A stretch of 64,000 nt of DNA from Deinococcus metalli (GTDB taxonomy: Bacteria > Deinococcota > Deinococci > Deinococcales > Deinococcaceae): positions 310,001-374,000 of the forward strand of contig NZ_JACHFK010000002.1 of NCBI RefSeq assembly GCF_014201805.1. Direction: 5' to 3'. Below the pieces are notes generated by a model that worked only from the letters and a program-made list of their open reading frames with translations, ran no database searches and was not told the origin of the DNA. Positions 47,527 to 55,376 of the stretch are shown piece after piece. The position numbers and the translations under genes were made by a program. Positions within the stretch are counted from its first letter, which is position 1. Each line of letters opens with the position of its first letter.

Positions 47527-49130
47527 ATGGCCCGATCGCCGCTCACCCGCACCGTCATCCGCACCGTGGCCCTCGTCGTGACCCTCATGGGCGCGGCCTG
47601 CGCGCAGCCTGCCCCGACTGCCAGACCACGCTCGGCCCGGTCACGGGCAGCGCCGAGGCGGGCGTGAACGTGTTCCGCGGCCTGCCCTTCGCCGCGCCGC
47701 CGGTGGGGCCGCTGCGCTTCCGCCCGCCGCAACCGGCCGTGCCCTGGAGCGCGCCACGCGCCGCGACCGCCTTCGGGCCGGAGTGCGCGCACGTGGTGGT
47801 GGGCCTGTTCAGCGACGGTCAGGGAGGCACGGTCGACGGCCAGGAGGACTGCCTCTACCTGAATGTGTACGTACCGGCGGAGCCCGCCAGCGAGCCGCGT
47901 CCCGTGATGGTCTGGATTCACGGCGGAGCCTTCACGTCCGGCGCGGGCAGCCTGTACGACGCCTCGGTGTTCGCCCGCACGCACGGCGTGGTGGTCGTGA
48001 CCACCAACTACCGTCTGGGCGCGCTGGGCTTCCTGGCCCTGGCGGACCTCAGCGCGGAGAGCGGCGGCACGTCCGGCAACGTCGGCCTGATGGACCAGCA
48101 GGCGGCACTGGGCTGGGTCAAGGCCAACATCCGGGCCTTCGGCGGCGACCCCGCGCGCGTCACCATCGCCGGAGAATCGGCCGGGGGCATGAGCGTGTGC
48201 GCCCACCTCGCGTCCCCCACCTCGGCCGGACTGTTCCAGGGAGCGATCATCCAGAGCGGTCTGTGCGCCAGTCCCGGCAACACGGTCACGGAACCCGAGG
48301 CCGAACGGCGTAACGTGGCATGGGCCGCCCGCGTGGGGTGCCGCACCGACGTGCTCGCGTGCCTGCGGGCCAGGGACGCGGCCACGCTCCTGAAGACGGC
48401 GGTGCCGGGGCTGCGGCCCCTCGCCAACCTCGTGTGGTCGCCGGTGTACGGCACCCCCACCCTGCCGCGCCCACTGCTCGACGCGTACCGCAGCGGGCAG
48501 TTCAACCGTGTGCCCGTGCTGGTCGGCACCAACCATGACGAGGGCCGCGTGTTCGTGGTGCTCGCGTCGCCCCGCGGCAACCCGATCTCGCTGCCGCTGT
48601 ACTGGGGGGGTGCCGGCCTGCTGACCGGCGCGGGCAAGGTCTCCCAGGTCCTGAAGGCGTATCCCGGCCGCGCACCGGGGACGCCCGCCCTGGCCTTCGC
48701 CACGCTGTTCACCGACGCGGTGTTCTCGTGCCCCGCGGTGCAGGTGAGCACGGCGCTGTCGGCCCACGTTCCCGTGTACGCCTTCGAATTCAACGACCCG
48801 CAGGCTGTCACGACCCTGAAGGTGCCGCCCGGCCTGACGTCCCTCGGGGCATTTCACGGGTCCAGCCTCGTCTACGTGTTCCAGACCCGCCTGTCTGGCC
48901 TGGCCGATCCGGCCGCCTTCACGCCCGCGCAGCGCGCCCTGGCGAACGACTTCGGCAGTGCGTGGGCGGCCTTCGTGAAGACCGGCCGGCCGGCGTCACA
49001 GGCCGCCTGGCCGCCGTTCGATCCGGCCCTGGGCAACGTCGAGGTCTTCATGCCCGGCGGCGCCGCGCAGCGCACCGACGTCGCCACCGACCACCAGTGT
49101 GGTCTGTGGTCGTCCCTGGGGCTGAAGTGA
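47527..49130 (+). pseudogene. Type-B carboxylesterase, interrupted by a one-base frameshift near the signal peptide
   Basis: Alpha/beta-hydrolase (carboxylesterase/lipase type B). The start ATG 47527, with GGAG before it, encodes a lipoprotein-like signal (VALVVTLMGAACAQPAP) in one frame that stops after 46 codons. The catalytic part (GSAEAGVNVFRGLPFAAPPV onward) runs in another frame to 49130. Adding one C to the CCCC at 47612-47615 joins them into a natural sequence, ...CAQPAPDCQTTLGPV. The catalytic elements are intact: GESAGG, VGTNHDEG and FHGSSLVYVF, with VWIHGGAF as oxyanion loop. So this is either a very recent inactivation, a phase-variable tract, or a sequencing error. Without repair the enzyme would lack its export signal. 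Confidence 0.85.
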
Positions 49131-49260
49131 CAGTCCAGCACAGCGGCTCGGCCGGGTGCTGGGGATCGTGAACGCGGCCCGGGGCGTGTCGTTCGGCGCC
49201 GCCACGCTGGTGCTCAGCACCGGCACCGCCCGACTCGTGTACAGCAAGAAGGAGACTGCC

Positions 49261-49593
49261 ATGGACATGACGACCCGCCTTCACACGCGCTGGCGACTTG
49301 TGGGGGACGTCACGGACCCCGCCCCCACCCTCGAGTTCGCCGAGGACGGCCACGTGAGTGGTGACACCGGCTGCAACCGCCTGAGCGGCCGGTACACCGT
49401 GGACAGTCCGGCGCTGACCTTCTCGCCGCTGGCGACCACCCGCCGCGCGTGCATCAGCGCGGACCTTCAGGCACAGGAGACGGCCTTCCTGGCGATGCTG
49501 GCCCGGGTACGCCGCTACGCCGTGAGCGGCGCGCAGCTCGTGCTGACGCTGGACGACGGCCGTACCTGCACCTTCGTCCGCTCCATGGACTGA
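49261..49593 (+). CDS. META-domain protein (HslJ-like)
   Basis: Small protein of 110 residues made of one META domain. Landmarks: TRWRLVGDVTDPAPTLEFAEDGHVSGDTGCNRLSG would be the first half and SPLATTRRACISADLQAQE the second. The conserved Gly-Cys-Asn-Arg and the second Cys are both present. META-domain proteins are often outer-surface or stress-linked (HslJ, novobiocin resistance); the biochemical role is unknown. AAGGAG lies 7 bases before ATG 49261. A longer in-frame start at 49156 would add a hydrophobic but non-typical leader (VSFGAATLVLS), so secretion cannot be ruled out. Confidence 0.8.
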   Translation: MDMTTRLHTRWRLVGDVTDPAPTLEFAEDGHVSGDTGCNRLSGRYTVDSPALTFSPLATTRRACISADLQAQETAFLAMLARVRRYAVSGAQLVLTLDDGRTCTFVRSMD

Positions 49594-49647
49594 CGGTCGC
49601 TGAGGCCTGCTCCGGCCTGGAGCGGCTTGTGGACATCGCTTACAAAG

Positions 49648-49704
49648 TGAAGCGTCTCCCAAGCGGGCTGAGGACCACATTGAGGCGCCTTGGGCGTCGC
49701 TTCA
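49648..49704. repeat. Imperfect inverted repeat between META gene and glycan operon
   Basis: TGAAGCG-3-CCCAAG (49648-49663) mirrors CTTGGG-3-CGCTTCA (49689-49704), giving 13 paired bases with one symmetrical 3-base interior loop and a 25-base terminal loop. It may be a terminator for the META gene or a regulator site for the glycosyltransferase operon. Confidence 0.45.
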
Positions 49705-49777
49705 GCCGTCGGGGGATTGGCCGCCCCACACTACTCCATCGCCACAGTCACTCGCGGACTGCGCCATGGGGGAACTG

Positions 49778-51988
49778 ATGACCATTCGACGGGTCCTGCT
49801 GCTCGGAAACCACACGCCGCGGCAGTGCGGCATTGCCACCTTCACGGCGGATCTCGCCGACGCGCTCCTCACCGTCCATCCAGAACTTGAGGTCTTCATC
49901 GCCGCGATGGACGACGGGCACCACTACGCCTACCCGGAGCGGGTGGCGCTCACGATTCCCCAGCACGACCCGGACGCCTACATCCACGCGGCTCAGGCTA
50001 TCAACGACCTGAACGTGGACGTGGTGTGTGTTCAGCACGAGTTCGGCATCTACGGTGGGTCGGCCGGCAGTTACCTGCTGACCCTGCTGCGCGCCCTGGA
50101 AGCGCCGATCATCACCACGCTGCACACCGTGCTGGAGACGTATTCGCCTGAGCAGCGGGCCGTGATCGAGGAGCTTGCGGCGCTGAGCGAGCGGCTGGTC
50201 GTGATGAGCACCCGTGCGCTGGACTTCCTGACCGCGCAGGGCATCCCGGCGGGCAAGGTGGACTTCATCCACCACGGCATGCCGCGACTGGCGTTCGACC
50301 GGGACGTCGAGAAGGCGAACCTGGGCCTGGCTGGCCACGAGGTCATCCTCACCTTCGGCCTGCTGTCGCCGAACAAGGGTCTGGAGACCGCGATCCGCGC
50401 GCTGCCCGGCGTGGTGCCGGGCCACCCGCACCTCACCTATCTGATCCTCGGCGCCACGCACCCGCACCTACGCGAGCGCGAGGGCGAGGCGTACCGCGAG
50501 GGGCTGGTGGAGTTGGCGGCGTCGCTGGGCGTGGCGGCCCACGTCCGTTTCGAGAACCGCTTCGCCACTCTCGACGAGCTGGGCCGCTATATCGCTGCGG
50601 CCGACATCTACCTCACGCCGTACCTCAACCGTGAGCAGATCACGTCCGGCACGCTCGCCTATGCCCTGGGCAACGGCAAGGCGGTGGTTAGCACGCCGTA
50701 CTGGCACGCCGAGGAACTCCTCGCGGACGGCCGGGGCGTGCTCGTGCCGTTCCGGGACGCGGTCACGCTGGGTCAGGAGTTGCGCGACCTGCTCGATAAG
50801 CCGGCCCGCCGCGCCGAGCTGGAGGCCCGCGCCCGCGCCTACGGCGAGGGCATGACGTGGCCCGCCATCGGTGCGCAGTACCTCCAGGTCTTCGCGGAGA
50901 CCGGCCGTGCCGTGATCCTGACCCAGCCGCAGCCCGCCCTGCCGGAGGTGACGCTGCGGCACGTGGCGGCGCTGTCGGACGGCACCGGCGTGTTCCAGCA
51001 CGCGACCTTCACGCTGCCCAACCCGCACGAGGGCTACACCACCGACGACAACGCCCGCGCGCTGACCCTCGCCGCCGCGTGTCCGGACGACCCGCACGCG
51101 CCGCTGCTGGCCCGCCGCGCCCTGACCTTCCTGCACGGCGCGCTGGGCCCGGACGGGCACTTCCGCAATTTCATGTCGTACGACCGCCACTGGCTGGAAG
51201 CGCGCGGTGCCGAGAATGCCCAGGCGCGGGCCGTGAGGGCGCTGGTTACGGCGGCGCGCACCCTGACGGACCCGGGCCTGCGCGGCGCGGCGCGTGAACT
51301 CCTGATCCACGCATGGCCGGCGATTCAGTCCCTCGAGAGCCCGCGCGCCCAGGCGCTGGCGCTGATGGCCCTGGCCGAGCAGCACCACCACGCCGGCCCG
51401 CACGCCGAACGCGACGAGCTGGCGCACCGCTACGCCGCGAATCTCCGCCGCCTGCACGCCGAGCACGCCACGCCCGGCTGGCTGTGGTTCGAGCCGTACC
51501 TGAGCTACTCGAATGCCAAGCTGCCGCACGGCCTGCTCGCCTATGGGCGCGTGTATGGCCGGCCCGGCGACGTCGCCCTGGCGCTGGACGCGCTGCGCTG
51601 GCTGGAGGGCGTGCAGACCGGGCCGCACGGCAGTTTCTGGCCGGTCGGCAACGAGCGGGTGTACCGCCGGGGCGAGGCCCGGCCCCTGTGGGACGGTCAG
51701 CCCATCGAGGTGTACGCGACCGTCGCCGCCGACCTGGAGGCGTACGCGGCGACCGGAGACGAGTCGTGGCTGGACCTGGCCCGCCGCGCGGTGAACTGGC
51801 TGCTGGGCGTGAATCCGCTGCGCCAGCCGCTGCTGAATCCCGAGAGCGGCGGCTGCCGCGACGGCCTGCACCGCGACCGCGTGAACATGAACGAGGGCGC
51901 CGAGAGCACCCTGGCGCTGTGGCAGAGCGTCGCGGACCTGCGCGCGGTGCAGGCCACGCCCAGTGCCGGCACCCTGACTGGGGACTGA
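49778..51988 (+). CDS. GT-B glycosyltransferase fused to a C-terminal alpha/alpha-barrel-like domain
   Basis: Two-part protein of 736 residues. Residues 1-390 are a family 4-type glycosyltransferase: LLLGNHTPRQCGIATFTADLA at the N-terminus, VCVQHEFGIYGGSAGSYLL, TLHTVLETYSP, LTFGLLSPNKGLETAIRALP, and a TSGTLAYALGNGKAVVSTPYWHAEELL donor-site stretch. Residues about 400-730 resemble helical glycosidase-type domains, rich in tryptophan (NPHEGYTTDDNARALTLAAAC, LSYSNAKLPHGLLAYGRVYG, NPESGGCRDGLHRDRVN). First gene of a three-gene operon with another glycosyltransferase and a GH130 protein. A mannoside or related glycan is suggested by GH130. ATG 49778 is preferred over ATG 49766 (MGEL) by family alignment from memory. 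Confidence 0.87.
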   Translation: MTIRRVLLLGNHTPRQCGIATFTADLADALLTVHPELEVFIAAMDDGHHYAYPERVALTIPQHDPDAYIHAAQAINDLNVDVVCVQHEFGIYGGSAGSYLLTLLRALEAPIITTLHTVLETYSPEQRAVIEELAALSERLVVMSTRALDFLTAQGIPAGKVDFIHHGMPRLAFDRDVEKANLGLAGHEVILTFGLLSPNKGLETAIRALPGVVPGHPHLTYLILGATHPHLREREGEAYREGLVELAASLGVAAHVRFENRFATLDELGRYIAAADIYLTPYLNREQITSGTLAYALGNGKAVVSTPYWHAEELLADGRGVLVPFRDAVTLGQELRDLLDKPARRAELEARARAYGEGMTWPAIGAQYLQVFAETGRAVILTQPQPALPEVTLRHVAALSDGTGVFQHATFTLPNPHEGYTTDDNARALTLAAACPDDPHAPLLARRALTFLHGALGPDGHFRNFMSYDRHWLEARGAENAQARAVRALVTAARTLTDPGLRGAARELLIHAWPAIQSLESPRAQALALMALAEQHHHAGPHAERDELAHRYAANLRRLHAEHATPGWLWFEPYLSYSNAKLPHGLLAYGRVYGRPGDVALALDALRWLEGVQTGPHGSFWPVGNERVYRRGEARPLWDGQPIEVYATVAADLEAYAATGDESWLDLARRAVNWLLGVNPLRQPLLNPESGGCRDGLHRDRVNMNEGAESTLALWQSVADLRAVQATPSAGTLTGD

Positions 51989-51989
51989 G

Positions 51990-53090
51990 ATGCCGCTCCC
52001 GGCGGTCGTGGGCCACGCTTCCGGCGTGCGGCACCCGCTGGCCCGCCACCCGCACGAGGACCGCCCGCTGCGGATCGGGATGCTCGCGCCCATCGCGTGG
52101 CGGGTGCCGCCCCGGCACTACGGTCCGTGGGAACGCGTGGTGTCGCTGCTCACCGAGGGGCTGGTGGCGGCCGGCGCGGACGTGACGCTGTACGCCACCC
52201 AGGACGCGCTCACCTCCGCCCGCCTGAGTGCGGTGGTGCCCGCGCCGTACGAGGAGACGCCGGGCATGGACGTGAAGGTGTGGGAGGGCCTGCACCTCGC
52301 GCACGCCTTCGGGGACGCCGCGCGGGTGGACGTGCTGCACAACCACGCCGACTTCCTGCCGCTGATGTTCGCGTCTCTGGTGACCACGCCCACCATCACG
52401 ACCATTCACGGCTTCTCGGGCGCGGCGATCCTGCCCGCGTACACGGCCTATGCTGACCGGCTGGCCTTCGTGAGCATCAGCGACGCTGACCGCTCGCCCG
52501 CGCTGCCCTACGTGGCGACGGTGTACCACGGCATCGACCTGGGCGAGTTCACGTACCGCGCCGCGCCCGACGACCCGCCCTACCTGGCGTTCCTGGGCCG
52601 CCTCCACCCGGACAAGGGCGCCGCCGACGCCATCCGTGTGGCCTGTGCGGCCGGGCTGCCGCTGAAACTCGCGGGCATCATCCACGACCGGGCGTACTTC
52701 GACCGCGAGATCGAGCCGCAGCTGGGCGGCGACATCACGTATCTGGGGTCCGTCGGCCCGCCGGAACGCGACCGGCTGCTGGGCGGCGCGGCGGCGCTGC
52801 TGCACCTGATCCACTTCGACGAACCCTTCGGCCTGTCGGTGCTGGAGGCGATGGCCTGCGGCACTCCGGTGATCGCGTATGGGAGGGGCAGTATGAGAGA
52901 ACTGATCGATGATGGCGTGAGCGGCTTCGTCGTGCCGGACGAGGCCGCTGCGGTGATCGCCGTTCACGCGCTGGACGGTCTCGACCGCGCCGCCGTGCGC
53001 GCCCGGGCCGAGACCTTCAGCGTGGCCCGGATGGTGGACGGTTACCTGCGGGTGTACCGGCAGCTCATTCTTGGCAGGGTTTCGTCATGA
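51990..53090 (+). CDS. Family 4 glycosyltransferase
   Basis: Retaining GT-B enzyme of 366 residues. N-terminal acceptor domain: RIGMLAPIAWRVPPRHYGPWERVVSLL, LHNHADFLPLM, TTIHGFSG. C-terminal donor domain: LAFLGRLHPDKGAADAIRVA near residue 195, then FDEPFGLSVLEAMACGTPVIAYGRGSMRELIDDG near residue 275 with the EX7E-type glutamates. It starts one base after the upstream stop and overlaps the GH130 gene, so the three proteins act together. Sugar donor unknown. Confidence 0.9.
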   Translation: MPLPAVVGHASGVRHPLARHPHEDRPLRIGMLAPIAWRVPPRHYGPWERVVSLLTEGLVAAGADVTLYATQDALTSARLSAVVPAPYEETPGMDVKVWEGLHLAHAFGDAARVDVLHNHADFLPLMFASLVTTPTITTIHGFSGAAILPAYTAYADRLAFVSISDADRSPALPYVATVYHGIDLGEFTYRAAPDDPPYLAFLGRLHPDKGAADAIRVACAAGLPLKLAGIIHDRAYFDREIEPQLGGDITYLGSVGPPERDRLLGGAAALLHLIHFDEPFGLSVLEAMACGTPVIAYGRGSMRELIDDGVSGFVVPDEAAAVIAVHALDGLDRAAVRARAETFSVARMVDGYLRVYRQLILGRVSS

Positions 53091-54109
53091 CGCGCGGAGT
53101 AGCGTTGGGCATGTCACTTCCAGGGCGCAAACGCTCGCCGGTGCTGTTCCGCCGCGTCGACGACAACCCCATCCTGACCGCGGCCCAGTGGCCGTACCCG
53201 GCCAACTCGGTGTTCAACGCCGGCGCCACCCGCCTGCGCGACGGCACCACGCTGCTGCTGTGCCGCGTCGAGGACTTCCGAGGCCTGTCGCACCTCACGG
53301 CCGCCCGCTCGCGCGACGGCGTGAGCGCGTGGCGAATCGACCCCGAGCCCACCCTGGCCCCCCACCCGGATCACCCGGAGGAGGAGTGGGGCGTCGAGGA
53401 TCCGCGGATCACGTACCTGCCGGATCAGGACTGTTACGCCGTGCTGTACACCGCGTACTGCCACAACGGCCCCGGCGTGGCCCTCGCGCTGACCGACGAC
53501 TTCGTGACCTTCGAGCGGCGCGGCATCATCTTCCCCCCGGAGGACAAGGACGCCGCGCTGTATCCCCGGAAGTTCGGCGACCACTGGGCGGCCATCCACC
53601 GCCCGGTCACCAGCACCAGCGCGAACATGAACCTGTCGTTCAGCGCCAACCTCTACCACTTCGGCAACACCCGCACGGTGCTGGAAGCGCGGCGCGGCGC
53701 GTGGTGGGACGCCAACAAGGTGGGCCTGTCCGCGCCGCCCATCGAGACCGAGGAGGGCTGGCTGGTGATCTACCACGGCGTGAAACGGACCGGCAGCGGC
53801 GTGCTGTACCGCAACGGTCTGGCGCTGTTCGACCTGGACCACCCCGAACGCCTGATCCGCCGCGGCGATCCGTGGTGCTTCGGGCCGCGTGACCTGGCCG
53901 AGCGGGTCGGGGACGTGGACAACGTCGTCTTCCCCTGCGGCACCACCCTCCAGGATGACGGCGACACCCTGCACGTCTACTACGGGCAGGCGGACACCAG
54001 CATCGGCCTGGCGACCGCCAGCGTGCGGCAACTGCTGGGCTGGCTGCGCGAGAACTCCACCATGACGCCCGATCCCATCCGCGCCGAGGCGCAGCCCGCC
54101 GACGACTGA
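53087..54109 (+). CDS. GH130-family glycoside phosphorylase/hydrolase
   Basis: Five-bladed propeller enzyme of 340 residues. Family landmarks are NPILTAAQWPYPANSVFNAGA near residue 27, LLCRVEDFRGLSHL, the acid Asp105 in GVEDPRITYLP, LYPRKFGDHWAAIHRP and YHGVKRTGSGVLYRNGLALFDLD. GH130 members phosphorolyse beta-1,4- or beta-1,2-mannosides, others hydrolyse them; phosphate-binding residues could not be verified here. Its ATG overlaps the preceding TGA (ATGA). With two glycosyltransferases upstream it could trim or remobilise a mannose-containing glycan. Confidence 0.87.
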   Translation: MTRGVALGMSLPGRKRSPVLFRRVDDNPILTAAQWPYPANSVFNAGATRLRDGTTLLLCRVEDFRGLSHLTAARSRDGVSAWRIDPEPTLAPHPDHPEEEWGVEDPRITYLPDQDCYAVLYTAYCHNGPGVALALTDDFVTFERRGIIFPPEDKDAALYPRKFGDHWAAIHRPVTSTSANMNLSFSANLYHFGNTRTVLEARRGAWWDANKVGLSAPPIETEEGWLVIYHGVKRTGSGVLYRNGLALFDLDHPERLIRRGDPWCFGPRDLAERVGDVDNVVFPCGTTLQDDGDTLHVYYGQADTSIGLATASVRQLLGWLRENSTMTPDPIRAEAQPADD

Positions 54110-54211
54110 CCCCCTCACCACCTGTGCTGCCCTGCACCACCGTGCGGGCAGCACGCTCTATGCTGCGGGCCACACTTCCTCTCCGCTGCTGGCGCTCCGC
54201 CCGAGGTCTCC

Positions 54212-55372
54212 ATGTTCGATGAATTCAACGTCCATGCCCTGCTCACGCCCGACGAGCGCCTGATCCGTGAGAGCGTGCGCGCGTTCTGCGAGCGTGAACT
54301 GCTGCCCGAGGTGGCGGCGTGGTGGGACGACGGCGACCTTCCCGTGCGCGACGTGATGCGGCGCTTCGGCGCGGTGGGCCTGCTGGGGCCGACCCTTCCC
54401 GAGGAGTACGGGGGAGCGGGCGCCACGTACAGCGCCTACGGGGCCATGATGTACGAGCTGGAGCGTGTGGACAGCGGCCTGCGCAGCGCCGCCAGCGTGC
54501 AGGGCAGCCTGGTGATGTACCCCATCCACGAGTATGGCAGCGAGGATCAGAAACGCCGCTGGCTGCCGGGCCTGGCGAGCGGCGAGCTGATCGGCTGCTT
54601 CGGCCTGACCGAACCCGACGGCGGCAGCGACCCCGGCGCGATGCGCACCCGCGCCCGCCGGGACGGCGACCACTATGTCCTGAGCGGCAGCAAGATGTGG
54701 ATCACGAACAGTCCCGCCGCCGACGTGGCCGTGGTGTGGGCCAAGGACGACGACGGCGTGGTCCGGGGGTTCATCGTGCCCACCGACACGCCCGGTTTCC
54801 ACGCGCCCAAGGTCACCCGCAAGATGAGCCTGCGGGCGTCGGTCACCGGCGAGATCGTGCTGGACGACTGCCGCGTTCCCGCCGCGAACATGCTGCCCGG
54901 CAGCGGCGGCCTGAAAAGTCCTCTGTCCTGCCTGACATCCGCCCGCTTCGGGATCGCGTGGGGCGCGATGGGCGCGCTGGAGGCCGTGCTCCACGCGAGC
55001 CTGGACTACACCGGCAGCCGCACCACCTTCGGCAAGCCCATCGCCGCGCGGCAGCTCGTGCAGGACAAGCTGGTGCGCATGGCGACGGACCACAGCACGG
55101 GCACGCTGCTCGCGTGGCGGCTGGGGCAGCTCAAGGATGTCGGGCAAATGACCTACGCGCACGTCAGCTACGCTAAACGCCACAACGTCCGCGCGGCGCT
55201 GCAGGGCGCCCGACTGGCCCGCGAACTCCACGGCGGGAACGGCATCACCACCGAGTATCCCGTGATCCGTCACATGCTGAACCTGGAAACCGTGGACACC
55301 TACGAGGGCACGCACGACATCCACACCCTGATCATCGGTCGCCACCTGACCGGCCTGGGCGCCCTGGACTGA
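54212..55372 (+). CDS. gcdH: Glutaryl-CoA dehydrogenase-type acyl-CoA dehydrogenase
   Basis: FAD enzyme of 386 residues that oxidises and decarboxylates glutaryl-CoA to crotonyl-CoA in lysine/tryptophan breakdown. Specific signs are Arg91 in GLRSAASVQGSLVMYPI, corresponding to the arginine that binds the glutaryl carboxylate, and the base Glu365 in DTYEGTHDIHTLIIGR. FAD contacts FGLTEPDGGSDPGAM, YVLSGSKMWITNSP and ELHGGNGITTEY are present. Substrate assignment rests on these residues. The downstream asparagine-synthetase-like gene starts 4 bases after its stop, an odd partner. Confidence 0.9.
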   Translation: MFDEFNVHALLTPDERLIRESVRAFCERELLPEVAAWWDDGDLPVRDVMRRFGAVGLLGPTLPEEYGGAGATYSAYGAMMYELERVDSGLRSAASVQGSLVMYPIHEYGSEDQKRRWLPGLASGELIGCFGLTEPDGGSDPGAMRTRARRDGDHYVLSGSKMWITNSPAADVAVVWAKDDDGVVRGFIVPTDTPGFHAPKVTRKMSLRASVTGEIVLDDCRVPAANMLPGSGGLKSPLSCLTSARFGIAWGAMGALEAVLHASLDYTGSRTTFGKPIAARQLVQDKLVRMATDHSTGTLLAWRLGQLKDVGQMTYAHVSYAKRHNVRAALQGARLARELHGGNGITTEYPVIRHMLNLETVDTYEGTHDIHTLIIGRHLTGLGALD

Positions 55373-55376
55373 GCCG

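Noticed and set aside
46308..47610. Upstream extension of the esterase catalytic frame
   Set aside because: The frame is open back to 46308 but runs through the AmiE-like gene end and opposite the phosphoesterase; the signal peptide in the neighbouring frame and the C tract give a better explanation (frameshift).
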